Source of the DNA: an uncultured Hungatella sp.
Lineage (GTDB): Bacteria; Bacillota; Clostridia; Lachnospirales; Lachnospiraceae
Direction: 5' to 3'
Assembly: GCA_910585435.1 (NCBI GenBank)
Contig: CAJUEJ010000004.1
Location: forward strand, 62,001-126,000
Length of the DNA: 64,000 nt
The translations under genes were made by a program, and so were the position numbers. Shown here one piece after another: positions 49,068 to 58,144 of this stretch; position 1 is the first letter of the stretch; every line of letters begins with the position of its first letter. The notes under the pieces are model-generated. The model saw only the letters and a list, made by a program, of their open reading frames with translations, did not search any database and had not been told where the DNA came from.

Positions 49068-49796
49068 ATGTCAGGACATTCAAAGTTTGCCAATATCAAG
49101 CATAAAAAAGAGAGAAATGACGCAGCAAAGGGCAAGATTTTCACCGTTATCGGGCGTGAGATCGCCGTTGCCGTAAAGGAGGGCGGGCCGGATCCGGCCA
49201 ACAACAGCAAGCTGCGGGATGTTATCGCCAAAGCCAAGGCCAACAATATGCCCAACGATACCATTGACCGGGGCATTAAGAAGGCAGCCGGAGATGCCAA
49301 TTCCGTCAATTACGAAGTTTTGACCTATGAAGGATACGGCCCAGGCGGCGTAGCCATCATTGTAGATACCTTGACAGACAACAAGAACCGTACCGCAGCC
49401 AATGTAAGAAGCGCGTTTACCAAGGGCGGCGGCAATGTAGGCGCTCAGGGAAGCGTATCCTACATGTTTGACAAGAAAGGCCAGATTATCATCGACAAGG
49501 AAGAGTGCGATATGGACCCGGATGATCTGATGATGACAGCCCTGGACGCAGGGGCGGAGGATTTCTCCGAGGAAGAGGACAGCTACGAGGTTTATACGGC
49601 GCCGGATGATTTCAGCACTGTCCGCGAGGCATTGGAGAAGGCAGGCATTCCCATGATGCAGGCAGATGTGACCATGATTCCTCAGACATGGACGGAGATT
49701 ACCGACGAGGATACTGTAAAGAAGCTGAACCGGATTCTGGATCTTCTGGATGATGATGATGACGTGCAGGCAGTTTACCATAACTGGGACGAGTAA
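49068..49796 (+). CDS. yebC: YebC/PmpR family DNA-binding regulatory protein
   Basis: A 242-aa protein of the TACO1/YebC family. The N-terminus GHSKFANIKHKKERNDAAKG is characteristic, followed by GGPDPANNSKLR and the GYGPGGVAIIV block. Members bind DNA and act as regulators, or help ribosomes through poly-proline stretches. AAAAGGAG precedes the ATG. It is followed by thrH. Confidence 0.95.
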   Translation: MSGHSKFANIKHKKERNDAAKGKIFTVIGREIAVAVKEGGPDPANNSKLRDVIAKAKANNMPNDTIDRGIKKAAGDANSVNYEVLTYEGYGPGGVAIIVDTLTDNKNRTAANVRSAFTKGGGNVGAQGSVSYMFDKKGQIIIDKEECDMDPDDLMMTALDAGAEDFSEEEDSYEVYTAPDDFSTVREALEKAGIPMMQADVTMIPQTWTEITDEDTVKKLNRILDLLDDDDDVQAVYHNWDE

Positions 49797-49873
49797 TTTT
49801 CCAGCGTGACAGCCAGGAAAATGGAATAACAGAAATACGTGGGAGTACTCTCAGAATGAATGGAGGATAAGGG

Positions 49874-50476
49874 ATGTATATAACTTGTTTGGATTTGGAA
49901 GGGGTTCTGGTTCCGGAGATATGGATTGCATTTTCCAAGGCAAGCGGCATACCGGAACTGAAACGTACCACCCGGGATGAGCCGGATTACGATAAGCTGA
50001 TGCGCTGGCGGCTTGGCATTTTAAAGGAACACCATCTGGGGCTTAAGGAGATTCAGGAGACCATTGCAACCATCGACCCCCTTCCTGGTGCAAAAGAGTT
50101 TCTGGATGAGCTTCGTTCCTTTACCCAGGTAATTATCATCAGCGATACCTTTACCCAGTTTGCGCAGCCTCTGATGAAGAAGCTGGGATGGCCCACGATT
50201 TTCTGCAATACCCTGGAGGTGGCGCCGGATGGCGAGATTACTGGTTTTCGCATGCGCACCAAGGAATCTAAGCTGGCTACGGTAAAGGCGCTTCAGTCTG
50301 TTGGCTATGACACCATCGCCAGCGGCGACAGCTACAATGATTTGGGGATGATAAAAGCCAGCAAGGCAGGATTTTTGTTCCGCAGCACGGACAAAATCAA
50401 GGCGGATTATCCCCAGTTTCCGGCGTTTGAGGAGTATGGGGAGCTGCTGGCGGCGATTAAAGGTGTTATGGAATAG
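49874..50476 (+). CDS. thrH: ThrH-type HAD phosphatase (phosphoserine phosphatase/homoserine phosphotransferase)
   Basis: A HAD-superfamily enzyme of 200 aa. Motif I is CLDLEGVLVPE with the nucleophile Asp, followed by the IWIAF block shared with Pseudomonas ThrH. Motif II is the Ser in ISDTF, and motif III/IV is GDSYNDLGM. It can remove phosphate from phosphoserine and pass it to homoserine in characterised homologs. It is a single gene 77 bases after yebC. Confidence 0.85.
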   Translation: MYITCLDLEGVLVPEIWIAFSKASGIPELKRTTRDEPDYDKLMRWRLGILKEHHLGLKEIQETIATIDPLPGAKEFLDELRSFTQVIIISDTFTQFAQPLMKKLGWPTIFCNTLEVAPDGEITGFRMRTKESKLATVKALQSVGYDTIASGDSYNDLGMIKASKAGFLFRSTDKIKADYPQFPAFEEYGELLAAIKGVME

Positions 50477-50564
50477 ATGTTTTTTCAAAGTTACATTTCC
50501 CCCTGTTTTATTTTATAAATCTGTGTTATCATATCTTCAGTGCCATATATGAGGAAGGATATGG

Positions 50565-51173
50565 ATGGCAAACAGGAAGATTTATCTCGTTGACACAGAG
50601 AATGTAGGAACCGCATGGAAAGACCTGCTGCCTGAGAAAGGAAGCAAGGATCTGATTATTCTCTTCTATACCGAGAACTCCCCGGGGATTTCTTATTATG
50701 ACCTTGATAAGATCCGCCAGTATCCGTCTTCATTTGAGATGATTGAATGTACTCCGGGAAAAAACGGGCTTGATTTTCAGCTGGTCTCTTATTTAGGCTA
50801 TCTGATTAAATCTGCCCCCAAGACGGATTACGTTATCGTAACCAATGATACGGGATATGACGCGGCAGTCAAATTTTGGAATCAGCGGGAAATGTCTGTG
50901 GTGAGGAAGACCAAATCAGAGCTGACCACTCAGAAGCAGAAGGAGAATTCGGAAGAGGAAGTTAAGGAGATGCTTAAGGGCCTGCTGCCGGAAGGGTATT
51001 CCGATGAAGCCGGTGTGGAGGGCGTATACCGCCTGCTTTGCGATTACAGCTTAAAGCAGCTGCAGGCCCTTTATATGGCTTTTCTGAAGGAATACGGCCA
51101 GGAGAACGGCAGTGGGATCTATAAGCAGCTGAAACCACAGATTCGAACCATTTATAAGAGGATACCCAAATAA
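50565..51173 (+). CDS. PIN/NYN-like domain protein
   Basis: A 202-aa protein whose first ~115 residues follow the PIN-like ribonuclease pattern: YLVDTENVG, IILFYTENS, NGLDFQLVSYLGYL and VTNDTGYDAAV hold the acidic metal ligands. The C-terminal ~80 residues are helical and charged. Close relatives are found widely in Firmicutes without assigned role. An RNA substrate is inferred from the fold. A terminator hairpin follows. Confidence 0.75.
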   Translation: MANRKIYLVDTENVGTAWKDLLPEKGSKDLIILFYTENSPGISYYDLDKIRQYPSSFEMIECTPGKNGLDFQLVSYLGYLIKSAPKTDYVIVTNDTGYDAAVKFWNQREMSVVRKTKSELTTQKQKENSEEEVKEMLKGLLPEGYSDEAGVEGVYRLLCDYSLKQLQALYMAFLKEYGQENGSGIYKQLKPQIRTIYKRIPK

Positions 51174-51196
51174 AACAGGCACATATATGGCACATG

Positions 51197-51232
51197 AGGG
51201 GATGAAATCCAGGGAGGATTTTATCCCCTTTC
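51197..51232 (+). terminator. Hairpin terminator after the PIN-like gene
   Basis: A 14-bp stem (AGGGGATGAAATCC with GGATTTTATCCCCT, one wobble) with a 5-nt loop and a short T-run. Confidence 0.65.
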
Positions 51233-51350
51233 TACTGCAGGGGCTTAAAACAAGGAGAACCAGGCGCTGCCGGATGATTCCGGCTGACACAAAACAGGAG
51301 AAAAAACCTCTGATATAAGTCACAATGCGGAAAAAATACATATGAATCTA

Positions 51351-51380
51351 TTGACACAAGAGAATTATTCACAATATAAT
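51351..51380 (+). promoter_or_regulatory. Promoter of the AbiL/RloAB-like pair
   Basis: TTGACA (51351-51356), 18 bases, TATAAT (51375-51380), 52 bases before the first ATG. Both boxes are consensus, so the pair is likely expressed constitutively. Confidence 0.7.
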
Positions 51381-51432
51381 GGATAGTATATTGGTATAAA
51401 CAGAATGAAACAGTAAAAGAGGGTAGAAAAAA

Positions 51433-52806
51433 ATGTTTGTAGGCTTTTCAGTCAGTAATTATTTATCATTCAAAACCACACAAACAATATCAATGGCAGC
51501 ATCTAAGGTGGCAAGACATAAGGAGCACATCTTAAATGGCAATGGAAAGAAAATATTAAAAACAGGGCTTATCTATGGCGCCAATGCAAGCGGAAAGAGT
51601 AATTTAGTTAAAGCGATTGATTTTTCAAGAGATATTATATTAAATGGCCTGGACGAGGTTGATTTAAACAAAAAATATTTTAGAATATGCGGCGAGGGTT
51701 ATAAGACGCCAGGAGTTTTCGAGTACAGGCTGATAACATATACGGGGAAAGAATATTCTTACGGGATTGCCATATCCTATGCTGAAAAAGCAATCCTTTC
51801 AGAATGGCTGATCCGTATAGAGAAAAATGGCACAGAGACTTATATTTTTAACAGAGATATTGACGAAAACGGTATAAACTTTACTGAAAGTGAGATTAAA
51901 ATTAAAGACACGGAAGAAAAAATGAGATGGGATATTTATTTGGGAGATTTTGGTGCAGATATCTCCCAGCCTATGAAGAAGAAAAGTATTTTAAGCGATA
52001 TAGCTGAAAGAAGTAACGGAAGAAAAGGAGTTTTTTCTGAAGTTGCAGATGTTTTTATCTGGTTTCAAAGTATGATTATATTATTTCCTACCAGCCAATA
52101 CAGCGGTTTGAACCAGATGGTTGAAAATGAACAGATAAGAAATGTTTTTTCAAAAATATTGAATTATTTTGATACCGGTATTGAATCTGTGGAATCTAAG
52201 ATGGGACAAATGGAGTTTGATAAAATTTTTGAAGGTATCCCGAAGGAGGACGCTGAAAAATTAAAAGTCCGAATTACAAATGATATTGGGGATGATCCTG
52301 TAATGTTCAAGGTAAATAGTCAGGTATATTCTTTGCGTAAAGATAGCGAAGGGAATATCATAACCACAAAAATGATGCAAAATCATGGCAACATCCAGGA
52401 TCTTTTTGAATATTTAGATGAATCTGACGGAACACAAAGATTATTTGACCTTATTCCCTTATTTTATGAACACAATGGTAACAGTGCCATTTTTATTGAT
52501 GAGATTGACAGAAGCCTTCACACGAATCTTACCCGGAAGTTTCTTGAGTTATTTTATAAACTGACAGAAGATGATACCAGCCAGATAATTGCAACAACCC
52601 ATGATTCTAACTTGCTGGATTTGGATCTCATCAGGCAGGATGAAATCTGGTTTGTAAAAAGAAGAGGAGATCATAGCTCAGATTTATATTCGTTAAACCG
52701 CTATAAGGAACGCTACGATAAAAAAATCGATAAAGAATATTTACTGGGACGTTACGATGCTATACCGGTATTTGATGATGAGGTACTGGAGGAAATAAAT
52801 GTATAA
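51433..52806 (+). CDS. AAA/ABC-type ATPase, AbiLi/RloA-like defence protein
   Basis: A 457-aa ATPase of the OLD/RecF-like AAA_21 group. Walker A is GANASGKSN at residues 49-57, and the Walker B region is SAIFIDEIDRSLH, followed by IIATTHDSNLLD. Such proteins paired with an RloB-like partner correspond to the phage-abortive AbiL system (AbiLi/AbiLii) and to RloA-RloB in restriction islands. The stop overlaps the next start by 8 bases. Low G+C content suggests acquisition by transfer. Confidence 0.82.
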   Translation: MFVGFSVSNYLSFKTTQTISMAASKVARHKEHILNGNGKKILKTGLIYGANASGKSNLVKAIDFSRDIILNGLDEVDLNKKYFRICGEGYKTPGVFEYRLITYTGKEYSYGIAISYAEKAILSEWLIRIEKNGTETYIFNRDIDENGINFTESEIKIKDTEEKMRWDIYLGDFGADISQPMKKKSILSDIAERSNGRKGVFSEVADVFIWFQSMIILFPTSQYSGLNQMVENEQIRNVFSKILNYFDTGIESVESKMGQMEFDKIFEGIPKEDAEKLKVRITNDIGDDPVMFKVNSQVYSLRKDSEGNIITTKMMQNHGNIQDLFEYLDESDGTQRLFDLIPLFYEHNGNSAIFIDEIDRSLHTNLTRKFLELFYKLTEDDTSQIIATTHDSNLLDLDLIRQDEIWFVKRRGDHSSDLYSLNRYKERYDKKIDKEYLLGRYDAIPVFDDEVLEEINV

Positions 52807-53671
52807 TCGTTATAGGTTAACATCAATGGTATATGACCGGGAAGACGATACACAGAAAATTATTCCGGAAAAAAGGGTATTCCTGTCCGTAGAAGGCAAT
52901 GTGACAGAAAAGGAATACTTCGATGGATTATCAAAAAACAGAGTGAAAATAGGAATAAATGCAAAAGTTGATGTAGAGGTTTTGCGCAGGGGGAAGAAAG
53001 ACACAAATAGTGCGCCCCAGCAGGTAATAGAGTTATTAGAGGAATATATCAGGCTCAGAGAGCAAAACGAGGATGATATTTTACAGGAAGTGTCAGCTCA
53101 ATTTAAGGAACAGTTTTCACTGGATTTTATAAAGCAATTCCTGGAAGACCCTGATAAATTACCAAAGAAACAGAAAAATTTGTTTGCTACTGAATTGAAA
53201 AAAATAGGCTATGATATCAATTACCGAAGATATCTAAGAAAGTATAATGATAAGTTAGATGAATTTGCCGTATTAATCGACAGAGATATGCAGACGCATT
53301 CAGAATCTAATATATATGAATGTATAAAGCATTGCAAGGATAAGGGATATAAATGTTATATTGCGAATCCTTGCTTTGAGTTCTGGCTGCTTATGCATTT
53401 AGCGGATATTGAAAAGGAATTTGGGAATCAGTTGGACAAAATTAAAGAGAATAAGAAGGTTTCGGAGCAGCATACTTTTGTAAGCAAGGAAGTATCAGAC
53501 AGAGCACATCATGGAAAAAGCGGTATTAATTTTGACAGAAGATATTTGCCTTATATTGATAAAGCTGTCATACAGGCCCAAAAATTCCCTGGAGATGAAA
53601 TAGAATTGGTGGATGGTATAGGGTGTAATTTATGGAAATTAATTGAGGAACTGAAAATGTATGGAAAATAA
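52799..53671 (+). CDS. RloB-like protein, AbiLii-type partner
   Basis: A 290-aa protein. RloB marks are FLSVEGNVTEKEYFDGL (acidic first motif), FAVLIDRD (Asp motif) and IANPCFEFWLLMHL. The fold is Toprim-like, so nuclease activity triggered by the ATPase is the likely mechanism. It is longer than typical RloB (about 220 aa) because of a Lys/Glu-rich insertion at about 75-145. Its start lies inside the end of the ATPase gene. Confidence 0.82.
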   Translation: MYNRYRLTSMVYDREDDTQKIIPEKRVFLSVEGNVTEKEYFDGLSKNRVKIGINAKVDVEVLRRGKKDTNSAPQQVIELLEEYIRLREQNEDDILQEVSAQFKEQFSLDFIKQFLEDPDKLPKKQKNLFATELKKIGYDINYRRYLRKYNDKLDEFAVLIDRDMQTHSESNIYECIKHCKDKGYKCYIANPCFEFWLLMHLADIEKEFGNQLDKIKENKKVSEQHTFVSKEVSDRAHHGKSGINFDRRYLPYIDKAVIQAQKFPGDEIELVDGIGCNLWKLIEELKMYGK

Positions 53672-53752
53672 ACAATGGTTCCATGATAAATACGATAGGA
53701 AGACGTAATAGAAATGATACCGTAAAAATAACAATACAAGGAGTAAGCAACT

Positions 53753-54379
53753 ATGGACAACAGAACAAGAAGAGATACAGGGATGGCATATTTTTCAGAT
53801 GAATCCGTTATGAAGGAGCAGTTAAAGGCCAAGCGTGCAATCCGCCAGTACAACCAGTGTATGCCGTTTGACACGGAGCAGGGAATGAGGTGCCTGGAGG
53901 AAGCAGGAATCATACATAAAGGGAGCATGTATTTTGAACCTCCGTTTCATTGTGAATACGGAACCCATATTCAGGTGGGGAAAAATTTTTATGCCAATGC
54001 TTACTGTACCATGCTGGACGTAGGCAGAATCGTAATCGGAGACGATGTGCTGTTCGGCCCCTTTGTTTCCCTGTACACAGCAGGACATCCCCTTCATCCC
54101 CAAAGCAGGAAATCAGGTTATGAATACGGGATACCGATTACCATTGGAGACCGTGTATGGATTGGGGGAAACTGTGTGGTTCTGCCAGGGGTTTCCATTG
54201 GGTCAGACACCGTAATCGGGGCAGGAAGTGTTGTGACAAAAGATATTCCGGCCGGGGTGATTGCTGCAGGCAATCCATGCAGGGTAATCAGAGAGATAAC
54301 AGAGGAGGACAGAAAATATTATTATAAGGACAGGACATTTGACGATGAAATATGGGAAATCGTCAAAAATACAAAATAG
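53753..54379 (+). CDS. Maltose/galactoside O-acetyltransferase-type enzyme
   Basis: A left-handed beta-helix (hexapeptide repeat) acetyltransferase of 208 aa. Repeats such as IGDDVLFGP, IGDRVWIGG and IGSDTVIGAGS are visible, and the catalytic His is in TAGHPLHP. It uses acetyl-CoA to acetylate sugars; the family includes Maa and LacA. No sugar gene is adjacent, so the substrate is open. AAGGAG precedes the ATG. Confidence 0.9.
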   Translation: MDNRTRRDTGMAYFSDESVMKEQLKAKRAIRQYNQCMPFDTEQGMRCLEEAGIIHKGSMYFEPPFHCEYGTHIQVGKNFYANAYCTMLDVGRIVIGDDVLFGPFVSLYTAGHPLHPQSRKSGYEYGIPITIGDRVWIGGNCVVLPGVSIGSDTVIGAGSVVTKDIPAGVIAAGNPCRVIREITEEDRKYYYKDRTFDDEIWEIVKNTK

Positions 54380-54390
54380 AAAACGAATAA

Positions 54391-54457
54391 TGAACGTGTT
54401 CAAATAAGCTTGACAAATCCTGAGGCCTGTTCTATAATACATAAATGAACATGTTCA
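54391..54457 (+). promoter_or_regulatory. TetR promoter flanked by twin operators
   Basis: TTGACA (54410-54415), 17 bases and TATAAT (54433-54438) are consensus. Two 12-bp palindromes flank them: TGAACGTGTTCA (54391-54402) and TGAACATGTTCA (54446-54457). The pair matches the usual layout of a TetR repressor controlling its own promoter; their starts are 55 bp apart. Confidence 0.8.
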
Positions 54458-54479
54458 CAAATAAAACAGGAGGCGTCTG

Positions 54480-55028
54480 ATGAGAAAAAAGGATGACAAT
54501 CTGCGGGACACTCTGCTGGATTTTGCCCGAGAGATAACAAAGACACAGGGGATAGACAGTGTCAATATCCGTTCTCTGGCCGGCATGGCCGGCGTTGCCA
54601 CAGGAACCGTGTATAATTATTTCTCCAGCAAGGATGAGATTCTTCTTGCCCTGACAGAAGAATACTGGCGGCAGACGCTGCTTGAGATGAAACAAATCAT
54701 GACAGGAGGTTCCTTTTTAAGACAGCTGGAGGAGATATACGAATTTCTGAAAAGCCGGATAAATCAACAGGCAGGAAAGCTGATGAGCAGCCTGGGCAAT
54801 GTGGAGACGGCAGGCCATGCCAGGATGCAGTCTATGCAGTCCATGCTGGAAGCTGATTTAATCCGGTGTATGGAAATGGACCCGGACGTGGGCAAGGACA
54901 TATGGGATGAAGCATTTACCAGAGAAGAACTGGCCCGCTTTATCATGAGGAATCTTATGCTGCAGCTGAAATCCGAAGCGCCTGACATCCATTTTCTTAT
55001 TTCCATCATCAGGCGTGCAATCTATTAA
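54480..55028 (+). CDS. TetR family transcriptional regulator
   Basis: A 182-aa repressor. The N-terminal HTH reads VNIRSLAGMAGVATGTVYNYFSSKDEI in two pieces typical of TetR. The ligand-binding C-terminus is helical. AGGAGG lies 7 bases before the ATG. The twin palindromes at its promoter indicate autoregulation, and the two membrane genes directly downstream (32 and then 5 bases apart) are probably in the same transcript. Confidence 0.92.
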   Translation: MRKKDDNLRDTLLDFAREITKTQGIDSVNIRSLAGMAGVATGTVYNYFSSKDEILLALTEEYWRQTLLEMKQIMTGGSFLRQLEEIYEFLKSRINQQAGKLMSSLGNVETAGHARMQSMQSMLEADLIRCMEMDPDVGKDIWDEAFTREELARFIMRNLMLQLKSEAPDIHFLISIIRRAIY

Positions 55029-55060
55029 GGGATTTTATAGGAAAGAAAAGGAGAATATTT

Positions 55061-55729
55061 ATGCCTCAGGCAATCGCAGAAACCATTTTCGACGTATTGT
55101 ACCTTAGCTTTGCAGTCATTGCAGGGCTTACCATGCTGGTGAAAGGGAAGAGCCCTCTGGTGAAAAAGACCGGCCTCATGGCGGTGGTCCTTGGATCCGG
55201 CGATTCGTTCCATCTGATACCCCGTTCCTACGCCCTCTGGACCACCGGTCTGGAGGCCAACGCGGCGGCGCTGGGAATAGGGAAGCTTATCACTTCCATC
55301 ACCATGACCGTTTTTTATCTGATTCTCTATTATGTATGGCGTGAACGATACCAAATCAAAGAACAAAAAAATCTTACGGCAGCCATGTGGGGCTTGTCGG
55401 CACTGCGTATTATCTTTTGCCTGCTGCCCCAGAATCAGTGGCTTTCCTACCGCCAGCCTCTTTTGTTTGGGATTCTCCGAAATATACCCTTTGCGGTTAT
55501 GGGTCTTCTCATCATTGTCCTGTTTGCCAGGGAAACCAGAAGGACAGGTGATGCTGTGTTCCGGCATATGCCTCTGGCAGTGGCCCTCTCCTTCGGGTTT
55601 TATCTGCCGGTGGTTTTGTTCAGCGGGGTTGTCCCCATTGTGGGGATGCTGATGATACCCAAGACAATGGCTTATGTGTGGATTGTGCTGATGGGCTGGC
55701 ATCTATACAGGCAAGGGAAGGAGGATTAA
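55061..55729 (+). CDS. Seven-span membrane protein, TetR operon
   Basis: A 222-aa hydrophobic protein with about seven membrane segments and short loops; SGDSFHLIPRS near the first loop is a notable polar motif with His and Arg inside the membrane boundary. I do not recognise a family. It starts 32 bases after the TetR gene and is probably controlled by it. Confidence 0.7.
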   Translation: MPQAIAETIFDVLYLSFAVIAGLTMLVKGKSPLVKKTGLMAVVLGSGDSFHLIPRSYALWTTGLEANAAALGIGKLITSITMTVFYLILYYVWRERYQIKEQKNLTAAMWGLSALRIIFCLLPQNQWLSYRQPLLFGILRNIPFAVMGLLIIVLFARETRRTGDAVFRHMPLAVALSFGFYLPVVLFSGVVPIVGMLMIPKTMAYVWIVLMGWHLYRQGKED

Positions 55730-55734
55730 AAGAA

Positions 55735-56145
55735 ATGGCAAAGCGTTATGCAAATATGGCGCTGATATATGGAATCGCCGCCATGGTATTTGGAGTATTT
55801 TACAGAGAGTATACGAAGTTCAGCGGCTTTACAGGGCGGACCAATCTGTCTTTTATGCATACCCACTATTTTCTGCTGGGAATGTTTTTCTTCCTTTTTC
55901 TCATGCTGGCGGAAAAAGCCTTCTCATTTTCCGGGGAGAATACAGGCAAGGCTTTAGTGGTCTACCATCTGGGCCTGAATATTACGGGCCTGGGGTTTTT
56001 GATGAGAGGGTTAACCCAGGTGTGGAATTCCGGCTTAAGCAGAGGGATGGATGCATCCATTTCCGGGATTTCCGGAATCGGACATATTTTGATGAGTGCC
56101 GGCATGATTCTTCTTCTGCTGAGAATAAAAAAGAAGGCGGCTTAA
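55735..56145 (+). CDS. DUF2871-like membrane protein
   Basis: A 136-aa protein with four hydrophobic segments and the motif FMHTHYFLLGMFFFLFL, as in DUF2871. The start at 55735 lies after AAGGAGG in the tail of the previous gene. It belongs to the TetR-controlled group. The function is unknown; the His pair in a membrane segment could bind metal or haem, which is speculation. Confidence 0.6.
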   Translation: MAKRYANMALIYGIAAMVFGVFYREYTKFSGFTGRTNLSFMHTHYFLLGMFFFLFLMLAEKAFSFSGENTGKALVVYHLGLNITGLGFLMRGLTQVWNSGLSRGMDASISGISGIGHILMSAGMILLLLRIKKKAA

Positions 56146-56239
56146 GAGGCTGCACATGGCGGATGGAATATGGAAAGTACCGCTGTCCGGATGGAGACAG
56201 AAACCCTGGATGGAGGTAAAAGAGAGGGGCGAAAAAGCC

Positions 56240-56590
56240 ATGAAAAAAATAAAATGTATCCTGTCAATCTTGTGGTTTGCGTTTGTAAGTCTTGCTTCGC
56301 CCCTTTGGGTGGGCTGCATATACATGGACATTACCGGACACGGCAAGGGATATGGATATGACATGGGGTCTGAGGCAGATATTGCCGTGCTTTTTGGAGT
56401 GGTGCTGCTTTTTTTGTGGCTCCTTGCCATTCTGCCTGTGACCATCTCCCTATGTAAAAAGGCCTATGGCAGAAAGCAGTCTTTGGTGTGGCTGCCCTTC
56501 CTAGCCTTTACCGTGCTCTTCGGAGCAGGAATCTGCATCATAGGGTGGGGTGAATTTATTAAATTGTTCGGGTACGGTTATCCGGTATAG
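56240..56590 (+). CDS. Small membrane protein of unknown function
   Basis: A 116-aa protein with three hydrophobic segments and a Gly/Tyr-rich external loop (GHGKGYGYDMGSEAD). The start at 56240 is chosen because the peptide then begins with a signal-anchor-like MKKIKCILSILWF; the frame is open to 56156 without a hydrophobic start. It follows the DUF2871-like gene by 94 bases. Confidence 0.55.
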   Translation: MKKIKCILSILWFAFVSLASPLWVGCIYMDITGHGKGYGYDMGSEADIAVLFGVVLLFLWLLAILPVTISLCKKAYGRKQSLVWLPFLAFTVLFGAGICIIGWGEFIKLFGYGYPV

Positions 56591-56610
56591 GGAATCTGAA
56601 TCATGATGAA

Positions 56611-56653
56611 GCAGGCAGGAGGCAGGCGAACGAATCGCCTGCCTCCTGCTTGC
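56611..56653. terminator. 19-bp hairpin after the membrane-protein group
   Basis: An almost perfect 19-bp stem (GCAGGCAGGAGGCAGGCGA and its inverse, one wobble) with a 5-nt loop. It has no T-run but could stop or stabilise the transcript. It lies directly before a palindromic repeat remnant. Confidence 0.5.
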
Positions 56654-56654
56654 C

Positions 56655-56706
56655 AATACCTCGCTGCACTAATTTACCCGTGAATTAATGCAACAACAGT
56701 GTACTA
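56655..56706. repeat. CTAGTAC-type palindromic element C (internally deleted)
   Basis: Only the two ends remain: ATACCTCGCTGCACTAATTT on the left (as element A) and GAATTAATGCAACAACAGTG TACTA on the right (as element B, inverted). The whole middle is missing. Confidence 0.6.
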
Positions 56707-56718
56707 AATTGTATTCTT

Positions 56719-58125
56719 TTACAGATTGAATCCAAAATACTTTACAGCATTGTAATAGGAAATTCCCTCTACAATCTCTTTCAGAGACTTCATGTCTGCC
56801 GGATACTCGCCGTTGTCAACCCATCCGCCGATAAGTTCACACATAATTCTCCGGAAGTAATCATGTCTGGTGTAGGACAAAAAGCTTCTGGAGTCTGTCA
56901 GCATGCCAATGAAGTTGCCCAGGCAGCCTAAGTTGGCCAAGGAGGTCATCTGGTCGGTCATGCCGGTCTTGTGGTCATTGAACCACCATGCGGAGCCCTG
57001 CTGGATACGTCCGGCAACGCCCGGACCCTGGAAGCAGCCGATGATGGTGCCGATGGAGGCATTGTCATTGGGGTTCAGGGAGTAGATAATGGTCTTGGGA
57101 ATCTCGTCGGTGCTGCTTAATGCATTGAGGAAATCTGCCAGCTGTGCGCAGGGAGTATAATCATTGATGCAGTCAAAACCTGTATCCGGGCCTAACTGCT
57201 GGAACTTGTAGGCATTGTTGTCCCTCTTGCAGCCATAATGGAGCTGCATCACCCAATTTAAGCGGTTGTACTGTCTTGCCACAAACAGCATGAAGGCAGT
57301 CTTGTACTTGGCCTGCTCTTCTTTGGTCAAGGCTTCCCCTGCCAGAGCCTTCTTAAGGATGGCATCCACCTCTGCGTCGTCAGCCGGGAAATACATCACA
57401 TATTCCAGGCCGTGGTCAGATACGGAGCATCCGCTGGCAGAAAAGAAATCCATACGGTTTTTCAGAGCTTCTTTTAAGGAGGCCAGGTCTTTTACTTCAA
57501 TGCCGCTGGCTGCGGACAGCTTGCCCATGTATGCGGCAAAATCCGGCTTCTCGATGTTCATAGCCTTGTCCGGTCTCCATGCCGGAAGAACCTGCACGTC
57601 AAAGGTATCGTCCTCTTTAATCTTCTTGTGCCACTCCAGGGAATCGATAGGGTCATCGGTGGTGCAGATTAAGGTTACGTTGGACTGCTTGATGATATTG
57701 CGGACAGTCATGGAGTCCTGCTGCAGCTTCTCGTTGCAGAGATTCCATACTTCCTCTGCGGTGTCGCCGTTTAAGTAGCCTTCATATCCAAAGTAGGTCT
57801 TTAACTCCAGATGGCTCCAGTGATACAGCGGGTTGCCGATAAGCTTTGGCATGGTCTCCGCCCATTTCTGGAATTTCTCTCTGTCGCTGGCATCGCCGGT
57901 GATATATTTCTCTTCCACGCCGTTGGAGCGCATCTGGCGCCATTTGTAATGGTCGCCGCCTAACCATACCTGGGTGATGTTCTCGAACTTGCGGTTCTCG
58001 GCAATCTCCTGGGGATTGATGTGGCAGTGGTAGTCCAGCACCGGTACCTGGGATGCATAGTCGTGGTACAGAGTCTTGGCCATGTCTGTGGAAAGTAAGA
58101 AATCCTTGTCCATAAACTGTTTCAT
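56719..58125 (-). CDS. uxaC: Glucuronate (uronate) isomerase
   Basis: Converts D-glucuronate to fructuronate and D-galacturonate to tagaturonate, the first step of hexuronate use. It is 468 aa. The amidohydrolase-fold marks are YHCHINPQEIAENR, TTDDPIDSLEWH and the C-terminal RHDYFRRIMCELIG. The start at 58125 follows GGAGG; the frame continues upstream through unrelated sequence. It is co-directional with, and 19 bases after, its LacI-type regulator. Confidence 0.96.
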   Translation of the reverse strand: MKQFMDKDFLLSTDMAKTLYHDYASQVPVLDYHCHINPQEIAENRKFENITQVWLGGDHYKWRQMRSNGVEEKYITGDASDREKFQKWAETMPKLIGNPLYHWSHLELKTYFGYEGYLNGDTAEEVWNLCNEKLQQDSMTVRNIIKQSNVTLICTTDDPIDSLEWHKKIKEDDTFDVQVLPAWRPDKAMNIEKPDFAAYMGKLSAASGIEVKDLASLKEALKNRMDFFSASGCSVSDHGLEYVMYFPADDAEVDAILKKALAGEALTKEEQAKYKTAFMLFVARQYNRLNWVMQLHYGCKRDNNAYKFQQLGPDTGFDCINDYTPCAQLADFLNALSSTDEIPKTIIYSLNPNDNASIGTIIGCFQGPGVAGRIQQGSAWWFNDHKTGMTDQMTSLANLGCLGNFIGMLTDSRSFLSYTRHDYFRRIMCELIGGWVDNGEYPADMKSLKEIVEGISYYNAVKYFGFNL

Positions 58126-58144
58126 AGAAATAACTCCTCCTTGA

